Source: Ciona savignyi
Taxonomy: Eukaryota > Chordata > Ascidiacea > Phlebobranchia > Cionidae
Assembly: GCA_000149265.1 (NCBI GenBank)
Contig: CH003212.1
Coordinates: 76,783-140,782, forward strand
Length of the DNA: 64,000 bases
Direction of reading: 5' to 3'
Notes under the pieces: model-generated
The model's input: the letters and a program-made list of their open reading frames with translations, nothing else
Databases searched by the model: none
What the model was told of the DNA's origin: nothing
Made by a program: the position numbers and the translations under genes
Shown here: one piece after another, positions 45,713 through 58,000 of the stretch
Position numbering within the stretch: position 1 is the stretch's first letter
Layout of the letters: every line of letters starts with the position of its first letter

Positions 45713-46850
45713 ACTAGAGAGTGTCAACCACGTGTTTAACCACCACTATTTGTAAAACACATTTTGTGTGCCATATATTCATGCTAAAGGGTCCCTTGTA
45801 ACCACAATTTGTATCTTATACACCAAGTATGTAGTTTGTTTTTGCAAGCATAAACGCATGGGTCCTATAGTTATCAAACCAAAACAGCTCGATTTAGTTT
45901 TTCAAGGCTTCGGGGAATCCTGTCCTTTTATTTTTTTAAGCGTTAAATCAGTGGCTAATGCTTTTACATTCCACCATATCTGATTCAAATTGGAGCAGCC
46001 GTTCAAGCGCTATGCTAAAAAAAACTATTTTTAGAAAAAAATACGGTTTTGGTTTTTAACGTCTCAGGGGAATTTCCCTAAATTTATCACCCACAATTTT
46101 GAAGTCTTCATGTATAAACCAATTTGTTCTAACAAACGACAATTTTTTATTGCGATTCCATTACTCCTTTTGGTAGATGTCGAGGCGACATGGCATGCCT
46201 GTCACAATCATTATTTGAGGACAAAATATTATTTTTAAGGGTATTTCCCTAGGTATTTTTTTTTATTTTTTCCCATTGTTAAATCAGTGGTTGGTGCACT
46301 TACATTTCACCAAATCTTATTAAAATTGGACCAGTCGTTTAAGCGCCATGCTCTAAAAACCAATTTTTTAAGGAAAAATTACCGTTTTGGTTTTTAACGT
46401 CCCAGGGGAATTCCCCTGGATTTATCACCCAAAATTTTGGTTTCTGCATATCTAGACCATGTTGCCTAACAAAAGACAAATTTTTATTGCGATTCCATTA
46501 CTCCTTTTGGTAGATGTCGGGGCGACATGGCATGCCCTTCACAATTATGATTTGAGAACATAATCTTATTTTTAAGGGTATTTCTCTAGGTAATTTTTTT
46601 TATTTTTTTTAATTGTTAAATCAGTGGTTGGTGCACTTACATTCCACCAAATCTTATTAAAATTGGACCAGTCGTTTAAGCGCTTTGCTCCAAAAACCAA
46701 TTTTGAAGGAAAAATTACCGTTTTGGTTTTTAGCGTCCCAGGGGAATTCCCCTAAATTTATCACCGAAAATTTTGGTTTCTGCATATCAAGACCATGTTG
46801 TCAAACAAATGATAAAGTTTCATTGCGATCCCATTATTCCTTCTGGTAAA
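45713..46850 (+). mobile_element. One-armed copy of the foldback element
   Basis: Begins ACTAGAGAGTGTCAACCACG like 17,772, continues with the same outer arm, then about two units of the 337-bp repeat (GGGTATTTCCCTAGG and a variant about 336 bp apart, near 46,237 and 46,573). The facing inverted arm is absent. Ends near GGTAAAGTACC at about 46,850. Confidence 0.8.
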
Positions 46851-46943
46851 GTACCGCTGAATTTGGAAAAGTGTTTTCAAGGTAACAATGTCCACTTGTT
46901 TTATTAAAGGGGCCACACAGCCTCTAAGCCAAATCGTCTAAAG

Positions 46944-47255
46944 CAGGGGTGCTCATTAAGTCGATCGCGATCTACCGGTTGATCGCGAAGGTGGTACTGG
47001 TCGATCGCGGCGTGACATTAAAAAATTATCATTCTAGCTTCAATGTTGTCACTTGATTGATATACAGGGCAGCCATTCAGATGACAACTGAATGTTGCCG
47101 TTCGGGTGACCAATCAAATCAAACAACGGCTCTAAGTACAGCAAAACTTGCCGAAAGCGCCGCTCTTTCGCCTTTGCATTTTTGTAGTGGGTAGATCATT
47201 TTGACTCGGTCATTTTAAAAGTAGCTCGCATGCTGAAAAAGTGTGAGCACCCCTG
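46944..47255. mobile_element. hAT-type MITE, 312 bp, perfect 8-bp duplication
   Basis: Ends CAGGGGTGCTCA and TGAGCACCCCTG, with the duplication GTCTAAAG at 46,936-46,943 and 47,256-47,263. GATCGCGATC-type motifs lie near the left end. No coding capacity. Confidence 0.93.
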
Positions 47256-47263
47256 GTCTAAAG

Positions 47264-47896
47264 GCACCAAAAAACTGAAAAGGTTGGAAACCAGCATCTA
47301 AAAGAGTTTGGAAAACGTGTAGACCTGCCCCTGACGCCACAAACTTGTTTACGCGCTACAATCGTAAATAAAGCGGATTCCTGTGATGTCGTGCGATGTC
47401 CAATCAGTAAAATAGGAGGGCAATAAATGACCGGAAATATAGGCAATTGGGCTATTTTAGCCACGTGTTCGTAAAGTATTTTCTCTGCTTTTCAGCTAAA
47501 ACAATAAGGAAAGGCATAATCTTAATAATAAATACTGAAAAATTTCGTCAACCTCTCTCGTACATATAATGCTGGTCGAGTTGATATAAGAAAACCGAGA
47601 CAAGAGAACTATATCTGGATGCAAATTTGCTGCCAAAGCAATAGCATCTTGAGCCTGTGACAAAATCTTTGTTTGCGAATTGTAACCGCGTAAATCGTGC
47701 AAAAAAAATAACCCTTAAAAGCGAGTGGACTCCGTGATTTTTGTAGAGAACAGGAAATCTATAGCTTGTTGGTTCAATCTCTATACCCTGACTAATTATC
47801 GGTTTCACTGGTTAAGCTTAGATCAGCGTTCGGCTACATACGAACCGCTCCATTACCTATGTTTTATAAAGGGAAGATATTGACAAATCCGAAATC
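47264..47896. other. Non-coding stretch
   Basis: No gene or repeat recognised; a few short open frames on the minus strand lack domain signals. Confidence 0.4.
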
Positions 47897-48893
47897 GTCA
47901 CGAAAAAAAATCTTTTTTTCACTTGATCTACAATTTTTTCATCGGTTGTAGCGGCATGAATATAGAACAGATCGTCGCTTGTGGTGGGACTGTCATATGC
48001 GTTTTATCTGGTTGCAGATGACAAATCTCGATTGAAGCAGCAGATCCTATATGCTTCTGTATCTGCTGGGATTGCGTTGTTTGCCGGTTGTAGAAGTTAG
48101 GGTTAGGTATATATTGGGAATTAGGGGTTGGGGTTATGGTTCGGGGTTCGAGATGAGGAGTTATGGGTTAGGGTATAGCACCCCTGCTTTTTCTTTATTA
48201 TTTTGATCGCGGATTGCTGTGGTTGGGGCAGGCGCATTCGGCATCTGCTCGTCGCTAAGCCGAAAGTTTAGCTTAGGTGGCGCTGCGATGGTCGGCGACT
48301 GACACTGATTTCTGATAATAATTAGATACATGGATCGCACTGCAACTACTTGATTTTATTCGGTATTACTGTACGTAAGTTCATTCTGCTGGTTGTTTTT
48401 TGTTCATAAAATCACGACAATATATATCAAATAAATATAGGTCACGAGGACAGATAAGGTGTGGACGGCTATTTTAACTGCGTGAAATGGGTTGAGTTTG
48501 TAATAAAAACAGCGGACATTTCACCAACTAAACTTACTGCCATGGGTCGTAAGAACGACGTAAATAGTTTTTCAGTAATTAACACGTTTACATAGCCCAT
48601 AAGCAACAATTGTATAAAAACGAATAATGTTCAGCGATTCATCACAAGGGCAGGCATTGGCAACATACAACCCGCGGGGTCCGGCCCGTAAAGGATTTTG
48701 ACCGGCTAGGATTAGGGGTTAGGAGGTGGGGTTGCCCACGGTGGTGGTTGCCCAGGGTGCCGCTTCAATCGGGTTTGTCATCTGCCAGCAGATAAAACGC
48801 ATATGACAGTCCCGCAACAAGCGCGATCCGTCCCATTTTCATGCCGCTACAAGCGATGAAAAATAGGCGTATCGGCTGTTTTTTTCGCACGAG
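47897..48893. mobile_element. About 1-kb element with about 150-bp inverted arms
   Basis: The left arm (about 47,897-48,042: GTTGTAGCGGCATGAA, GGGACTGTCATATGCGTTTT, GATGACAAA) recurs inverted at about 48,768-48,893. Between them are G-rich GGGTTAGG-like DNA, a GC-rich hAT-like end (GGCAACATACAACCCGCGGG near 48,658) and AT-rich filler. The right arm reads open on the minus strand (CSGMKMGRIALVAGLSYAFY), but no family is recognised. It lies about 170 bp upstream of the SLF2-like first exon. Confidence 0.65.
48087..48178 (+). repeat. Degenerate GGGTTAGG-like G-rich tract
   Basis: Repeated short G-runs (GTTAGGGTTAGG, GGGGTTGGGGTTATGG, GGGTTAGGG) resemble telomere-type repeats and could form a G-quadruplex on this strand. 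Similar tracts lie at 45,108-45,165 and 48,708-48,740. Confidence 0.6.
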
Positions 48894-49064
48894 TCGCCTG
48901 TGTATTTTCACCACTGCAAGAGCAAGAGTTGTAAAGTTTCCCGCCAGAATAAAAAAGAGCACCGAAGAAAATAATTATTGTTTTTTTAATATAGCAAAGA
49001 ATTAAATTGGTGCAGGGGCAGTTGTTTTTGTGTGTGTGGCGCAACTTCATTCGGGAAGTGTATT

Positions 49065-52000
49065 ATGCACGGGAAAGAAAAACCAGCATTAAAACCAAAG
49101 TAAGGAAAATTTAACTACAATTTATTTTCATGTGTTTTAGACTTGTATTCTTTTTTATTTATCTTTTAAGGAAAGTTTCTTTTATTTATGTTGCCAATAC
49201 TGGTAAAAAGATACAAAATGGGTGTTATTAGTAAAACGAAAACAAAACGGCAGTCGATAAAATGCTGGTAGTTATATATAAAAATAAAATAGGTAAATGT
49301 TGGATGCGGTCCCAAAGCCCAATCATTACCTAACAATAGAACTCAGAGAGTATCAAATTTAACGTAAGAAAGTCCCATAGACAGCTGTGTAGTTAATGAC
49401 TTTTTCTTTTGAAGTTCCTTGGTTTTGGTAGACAGAAGGTGAAATAAATATAATACTTTTGCTTTAATAGTAATGGTTGATTTTGTGGGGAAATTAAATA
49501 CATTGTGCAAATTTCAACTTTTGTATATAATTATATAATCCAATCTTAAAAGAATGGCATTTTTGACAAGATGTTATGTGTGCAACAGTGATCAATCTTG
49601 CGTGCATTCGAGACATTTTTTTAGAATTTATTTAGTATTTTACTATTATTTATTTTAAGTATTTTTGTTTTCATGTGCATGTTATTGTCATGCTTTCCCG
49701 ACTACTATACATTGCACAGCCAACACTGAATCTGGTCGTACAAACCTTGTAGCTAATAGTGCAATATGTGGCACACTAAATTCGTATTCCGACAACTTCA
49801 CGAAAGCCTAATTTATATTCTTGATTACTTGCGACCATGGCAAAACCCTTTTTTAATTTCGATTAAGTCAAAATATGCCAGCACAACTTAATAAACACCA
49901 AAATCGGCTTCATTAGCTGTTAGCTGCAAGAGCCATGATTCTAAACTGTTATTATTAATCCATGCTCGAAAACAAAAGATAGCATGGTAGTAAATGGAAA
50001 AAAAGAAGTTCTGGGTACCTTAAAGCCTGATCATGTTAAAGCGGTTTTACAGCCCTTTAAGGGGAAGTCATATAGAACCACTTATGAACAGTAATATGCA
50101 GTGCATATTGAACAATGACAAAACCACGGATTGGCTACATAGTAAAACTCTAATCTTGGTAATATGCTTAAATAGTGATGTGGCTTATACAGGTTAAAAT
50201 TAATATAATGCATAGTAGAAACCTAACTGGTTGCAATTCTCATAAATATCATAGTATATACCTGTAAAATAATATGAAATTTGCCATTTTGGCTAATGCT
50301 GTGTTAGGACAATGGACATATATTGGCCGACCTGAAAGTGCAACCCTACAACTTAAATCTTTTGGTAACTGGTTTTTAGCAAACAAAAATGTTTGCAGAA
50401 ATACATAAAAAAATTAGGTACCAGCAGCTATACTGTGCCGTTTTGTTAACTTAGTAGTGAAAACATTTAGTTTTGTTAACTTACTAGTGAAAACATTTAG
50501 CAGTTTAACACTCTAGTGTTTTGCTCTCTTCAGGGCCAAAAATCAGTGCAAGTAACACTCGTGTGACATATGCTGTGGGAGTAAGAATTTCCTCTTGCAA
50601 AAAAAATATTTTGAAAAAATTGTGGTTTTGACATCGCTCGATCTATACAAACCTTTGAACGGGTTTGTTGAAAGAGCCATTTTTGGATCTACCTGTACCT
50701 GCAATGTTGATTTGTTAAAAGAAAATGACTATTTGACATTCATTTAACTAAGTTAATTTTGTATGATACTAAGTATGCTCTGCTATGTATATAATATTAG
50801 ATTTATATGTGGGAATATGTAATAGTTTTAGATGTGGACCACTGAGTTTTACAGAATGTGGGTTTCATATGGCTTAATATAATCATATGCAGCTGCTCTG
50901 TAATTTCTGGGCAATTGCTTATAATGAAAAGTTCACTTAAAGCAATATTGTATTAGGTTATGTATAAAGCAATATTAAGGTTATGTATAAATATTGGTAT
51001 GCTTTAAGTACTTGGTGAGCAACATTGATATTATTTTTGTTGATTTGTCATTATATGCAGTGGCTTACAATTAATAGTATTACATTGCAACATCGTGTTA
51101 TACCACTAACTAATCCGACTACCAGTACTTGTCTTGTTAAACAACGCGGAAGTCTGTCTAATATAAGGAAGTGGACCAGCACATAATGATGCAATACACC
51201 ACAGGAATCGAAATGAGAGACTAAACTAAACAAAATTTATTAACTTTAACAATGTGACAGGCATCTGGTAGTCAATTTTTTTACAAAAAAGTATACCAAT
51301 ACTGTAATACTAAAATTATATCTAAATATGGTGATTTATGCTTATGTTTTTTTTAAACCATAATCATTTTGAGCCCTGCTGTGCCTAACAATGATGTGGC
51401 CTTATTCAAATCTTGTAGTAAACAGGACATGTTTGTTTGGTTAGTAGTAACCAATTGGTAAGAAGTTAGACAATCATTTATCTATGATAGCTGGGAAAAA
51501 ACAAGATTCTTTTATTTTGCAGACCAAATGTTATTACTAATTACTTCGAAAGTAGCCCACAGAAAATCCACCGACCAACAAAAGTTAGTGTCTTTTCTCA
51601 GGTGACCTTAACTTTTTTTTATTATTATTTGAATAAAATAGGGTTAAGAATTGAACTTATATTAAATAAATTTGTTTTATTACAAAATTTGTGTTTAATA
51701 TATAACTTATTTTCCAATTACTTTTTTGACAGGGTTTAAAGACTGTCGCTTTGCTGTCTTTTCGTTTTTTTCTGTCATAAAATGAATATTTTTTAATGAA
51801 TATTTGTCTAAATATAAGAAATATAAAATTTCAAACAAAAACCTAAAGCTGTTGTTAAGCCAAAATATATATTTATAAGCTGCTAAATTACTTTGTCATT
51901 CTTAAACCGAAACAATTAAAATAACATTTTTGTAGTATGGAATTTGTATGTGTTATTAGAGCTAGACGTAATTACAAAATTCGTAATTAAGGACTTTGAA

Positions 52001-55000
52001 ATTACGTTAAGAAAGTAAAGTGAAATTTAGGTAATTACTCATCTGTTTGTAATTTTTGACATGGAAATTTGAAAATAAAATCCAATTTCGAGCTTTGTTA
52101 TCTGGGGTAAAGCAGATAGTTAGGACATATGATTTTGTTGCTGCATCAAAACATACAGGATAATTATGTTTTAACTGTGGTTTGGCTGTTCTGGTTAACC
52201 ACAATTAAAATCCCTTTAGTAAAATGTCAGCAAATGACATTTTTTTAAATGTTTTTTTTTGCATATTGTAATTGGACATATTGCATTTGTATATATGCAG
52301 AAATCCAGTGTTTTGAATTAAAAAAAGCTGAGAAAAGTAGTATATTCCATTTGCAAATCAGCTAGACTTAGGAAAAAAGTTAAGTTTTATAAGCTCCTAA
52401 TTGTTCAGCAGAATGAAAATTCTATTAGCATCAACAACTGCTATAAAAAAAACATGGTAGCCAGGTGTTATAGTGCTGCACAAACACAAACGGTCAAATG
52501 TGGATACATGCAAAAAAGACTGAGCAATCTTTTAGTAAACTACATAGAATCAAGAGTTACTTTTGATTGACTAGGATTAATCGAAATGGCAGTAAATACT
52601 CCCCATCTTGGATTTGTGGAATTTCAGTGTTTTAAAGTTGTAAAACTTTATACTTTTTGTTTATCATTAAAATGTAACCAAACACAGATAATTTTGGTTG
52701 TTTGTTTATATAATAAAGATGTTATAAATATTAGGTAATTGGGAATTTTCTAAATGAGCTTACATAATTATGTAATAAAAAGTTAATCTAATATGGCCAA
52801 CTTTATGTGGTACCGTATCCCATTGTAAGTAACTCTTTCGAAATTTGATATGTTACATAAATAGCTGTTAAGCAATCTTTTCTGTTAATTCTCATTGTTG
52901 CGTATTATTAACAACCAAACATTTAACACAGTACTTATTTAATTGACTTAGCAATAGTTACTTTCTACTATTTTTCTACTATAGGCTAAGCTACTAAGGT
53001 TATTTAACTAATGGTCAATTTTATTCGAAATATACATTTCTGGTATTAAAATGTAGTAAAAGCTGGTATGTAGTATCTAAAATGGAAATACATCTGAATC
53101 GAAATTCAAAAATCGTATTGTTATTTTAGAACAATTGAATATTTTGCTTTTATACAACTCATTATCAACCTGATGTTTTATATTTTTAGGCAAATGAAAC
53201 AAACCTTGTAAAGCCTAAGCTGGTGAAGAATTTTGACAAAAATTGTGTTGCATTAAGAGATGTAATTGTTATTTCAGATGAGGAGGACAACAGAAATTTA
53301 AATGTGAGCTTTCCTTCTTTAAGATAGTATGTTACCATTGATTTCTATCTTAAAAATCTTGTTTTATTAGACTGGACAACTAGTAATTGATCTTTTGGAC
53401 GACTCTCCAGAAGTGGAGATGATTGATATTTCAAATGTTGAAGTTTTTAAAAGTAAGAAGCAGATGTTGAAGCAGAACCACCATGCTCCGAAATCAGGGG
53501 GGCATTTGAAAAAGGAAAAGAGACCAAGTGTTCAAAACACACAAAAAAGCCAACAAAGTAAAATTCCAAAGTTCACTAAAAGTAATGTGGAACGAAACAT
53601 ATGGTCAGATTACTTGAATGGATGTATAAAGCCATCAAATATGAAATCGAATTCTAGCATTCTGCCTGTAAACCATTTAAGCCATAGTCCAAATCTTGCC
53701 ACCCATTCAGCTAGAAACGAAAATAGAGAAGTTGACACCCAAAGTGAACAAACCCAACTTAATATTAAGAGAAAATCAGAACATGGTTTACCAGCTATGA
53801 AAAGAAAGAAATTGGAAGAAACTGCCGTGATATCTAGTATTATTTCCTCTAAATCCAAAAACAATGTCAACACAATATCACCTAATGAGGAGAAACCGTT
53901 GCAAAGAATTTCAAATACACAAAGAAAAACTAGTTCTGATTCAAAAGTAAAATCGAACTCTTCGCCTCCAAATAATTTGCTTGAGATTTACGGAACATAT
54001 TCTAAAGATCATGCATCTTTGGCGTCACATGATTCTTCAGGCATATCTGATGAAGATGAAAGTGATCTTCCAGCATTTCTAAACAACACTCCTAGTCAAA
54101 GTAATTTGACATCAATGCTGATCGCTGAGAATAGAGAAGCTGATGATTATCACAAGGTATGAATTTGTGTGCCATAGTAAAATAATCAATATATATATTT
54201 AAATTAAAGCACAGTAGCGTTACTTTATTTCATTAGCTAACATTTTGCATTACAAAATGATTTCTACATGGACAATTTTTCAACAATAACGCCGCTGCCA
54301 TACATCGCACAGTTCATTTTTAGGCTCTTTATAGACTTGTAACATATTTCTGTTTTCTGACTATAAAACTGGGTCCTAATCAGGGTTTGAATTAATGGTT
54401 TTGAAACGATTCGCGAAATGCGTGGGTTAGGAGAAAATCGTTTTCGCGCATTGGCTATGTTAAATTGCCCTAGAATGCGGTTTCAGAAGCTCTTAAACTA
54501 TTTTTTAAACGACCAGAAACATAATTCATTATGCAAACACTACCATTATTTAGTAGTAATGATAAACTGCAATAAACGTACTGTAAGTTAATGCGTGTAG
54601 GATAGAACGAATATCGACGAAATGAAGCCTTCGAAATGAGTAATGTTAAAACACCATATAACCTTATTATAAAGGGGTGTGTCGCATCTCCGCCAATCAT
54701 AAATAAAGGAATTGAGGTATATTAACGCATAATGGCTATTGTTGCGCTGTGATAGAAATGCTTATTATACGTCAATAATGCAAAGAAACGGCAAGGTAAA
54801 TAAATGTAATAGTAATGTCATTGTTAAATGTTGTGTTGAAGGCAAACGATGTTATATTAACTTGTTGATGATTTATTATTAAAAGTGCATGAAATCAGTA
54901 ACAGTAATTTATATTTTCGCGATTTTGTTAAATTTTGTAATGCACGAACTTATAGAGATTCACGATCCCTTAATTCGAACCCTGCTAATGCACCTATCCC

Positions 55001-58000
55001 TTTATACGGCACAGCTTTACAAATAGGTTGCTTTATCCATGCATAGCTCACCTCAAGGGGTTACTATTATTTAATCTCTATATAAATTCGATTAAAAATG
55101 AGTCGAAAACTTATGCTTATGTTGAAGAAAATAATTGTAATTTAAAAGTAATTAAAACTGCTAGATTTTCAAGTAAACACAGACATTTTTATCCCACATT
55201 TCTCAATTTAATCAAAATTTACGATTTGCTTAGTGTCTATAAAAAAAAACTTAATCATGTTTTGTGGTCTTTAAAATTTTGTTGTATTTGTGTTTAAAAT
55301 TTAAGATCACGTAATATTTTTTGGCCATTGTTGGAGTGTAATCTGTTTGTTTTGTGGCTGGCAATTAAAGTTTCCAGGAATCCTGGTGATATTAAAAACC
55401 TCTTAGTTTTATTGGCAGAACCAATAAAAATATTTAGATCGATGCACTTGACCGTAGTTTAGTGTGTAAGACGGCGGTTTGTTAATAAAACAATAGTACT
55501 AGTACTGGTTTTGATTGTGGCAAAAAAGCAGGTATCACTACTTCATCCTCAAAACTTGGCACACCTGCTTTTAAAGGACACAATTTATTTTTAAAAAAAG
55601 GTATCTAAAGTGTGCCTTATGGTTTGTAAAATATGGTAATTAAATAGCTCTCACTTTCCCATGGCATACATATCTCCCAAAGAAAATATATAAAATTTGC
55701 CAAGTGGCGTAGCTCATTCTAAAGGGTACTAAAAGTATAATATTGATGCTAAAAATAACAAAATACACTCGTCATTTAGGTATTCTTGATTTTTTTAAAA
55801 ATATTTACCCAAACTGTATTACTGCACATCTAATTTATATTATTTTAAATTTCTTATGAGTTCAACTTGAATTATTTTCTTCTCCTTACAATACGACGTT
55901 AAATCTTTAGCAGTATGCTCAAAGAAATCTAAATTAAAAAAATTAACTGTGTGTTAAGATTTTTTGCAAATGTTTAGTTTAATTACCTTTTCGACAGGAA
56001 AATGGAACATGTTATGTAAGCGAATTAAAAGATGACAAAGATATAATATCATTCAGTCCATGTACGGACTTAGACAGCCTTAATTCATCTCAAAATTCAA
56101 GTCAGACCCTGACTACAAGTACTGCTATGGAGGTGAGAATGCCAAATACAAGCAGAGTCTTTTTGGGTTATATACCAAAAATCCAATACGACACATTTAA
56201 CTTATCTACATAAATATCCGGTCCTGATTTACCACCATATTCATATTTTTAAATTGTGATGTAAATAAAGATGGGCAAAGAGACTTTCATTTTCTAGATA
56301 TAAAAATCTTCACAGATACGAATTCAAACTCGCCATTTGGAAATGGAATAATTACAACCCAAATTAACGCAAATAATATAGACTTAAGTGAAGAAAAACA
56401 TCATAGTTTGTTGTCGCAATAGTTAATAGCTTGGTGGGTTGGTGTGTCGCCTTTTAGTCAAGTGGTTGCAGCTTGCAGGTTCCAAACTGGTCACTAGTCG
56501 ATTGCGTTGTTGTTACCAAAATTAAAGAATCGTCTCAATCATAGAACCATTAGTCAAAATTAGTATGTGGTACCAAAGCGTAACACACCACAACTTTAGA
56601 ATCTTTGTTGCATGGAAACGTTTTTATAATTATTTTGGACAGATGTTTCGTGAATTCCAAACCAAGACTATTCCTTTAACACCACGTCATATAAGAAAGT
56701 GTGAAACTGAAGATTTCGAAACTATTGGCTCACCTGTTAAGGTAATAAAATAATAGAAAAATATTTAGTGTTTAACTTTCCATTTATAAACATTGCTTGT
56801 TACAGATTGAGCAGAGTGTACATATGAAAAAAAGTAAGCTGAAATTTTCACTGAACAGGCTTGTAAAAGATAAGAAGGAAGGGTAAGTGATAATAAACCG
56901 CAAAACCTGAAGAGGATAAAAGTTTAAATATTCACAAACTTATCATGATGTAAAAGGATGTGAAAAATTTCTTTCTTTGTCTGCTACTAGTGTATTTACT
57001 TGTTAACATGTATTCGGGTCATTATCTCCTATGAAGATATCGGAAATGGTGTTGTTGCGCCAATAAAAGCTGTGACATAATCAAGTGTCAAATGATCAGC
57101 CACCTGTCGCAGAATTTAATAAGAATATCTGTACCCAGATCTTAATGTACCATGTCTTGTGGTTTAATGGGTTGTGTAGGCAGGAAGAGTACTGAGGGTA
57201 ATACACCTGTTTTTCCAACCATGAGCTTGAAAAAATAAGCCAGCATCACACATTACATTATAACCAATCTGTGTTGTTGCTAAAATTACTTTTGGTGATT
57301 TAGGGGATGTGCTAGTTATAACATAATAAAGTGGTAAAGCGGAAAGAAGTTATGCAATATCTACATTGACATGTTCCGACTGACTAGAAAAAGAAAGGCA
57401 ATAGTTATACAAAGACAAAAGCAGTTGTCACACCCAGTATCTGTACCTGTACTCTGTACAGTTCGTTAATATGTAGCACTGACTTAAATACAAGTTGAAA
57501 TTGTTTGTACTGGATTCCCGCTTACTGGTTTTCTCTTGAAGCCAAGTACTTAAACTTATACTTCCCCTTGATTTTTCAGTGAGAAGTTAAAGCAGACCGA
57601 AGATGAGTTGCTCAAATACGTGAAGTCCGGAGGAATCTCCCGCCTCATTGAAAGCAGTGATGAGGAACAAGAAGAAACTGAATCCCAGGAGGTCCCAGAG
57701 GAGTTCAAAATTTTAAAAGAGTGAGTAACACAAATAATAGATTAAGAGTGCCACCCACATATTAACCACCATTACTCTTAAAACCCAATTTGCCAGAACA
57801 CCATATTAGTCTGCAAGCAGAATCATTCAAGTCCCCGATTACTTAAATAAATATTTTATACTTTGTAAACTTTGTTAGTTTCTCTAAGCAAAAACTATTG
57901 GATCACTAAGTTATTATTTAAATTAATATCCACGATCTGTAGTAAAATAGTATACCCTTAAAAACTAACAACCCGGAACTTATAGAAATTGACTGTAGCT

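Noticed and set aside
48087-48740. Telomere or subtelomere boundary from GGGTTA-like DNA
   Set aside because: The tracts are short, degenerate and embedded in inverted-repeat elements with genes on both sides; they are element modules, not a chromosome end.
55519-55573. Hairpin AAAAGCAGGT with ACCTGCTTTT in an SLF2 intron
   Set aside because: A short perfect stem, but with no flanking duplication or family resemblance; too little to call an element or an ncRNA.
56305-56421. Possible extra SLF2 exon after TTTTCTAG
   Set aside because: The open reading requires a phase that the preceding exon (ending GAG, phase 0) does not supply; the exons at 55,998-56,132 and 56,643-56,741 join directly in phase.
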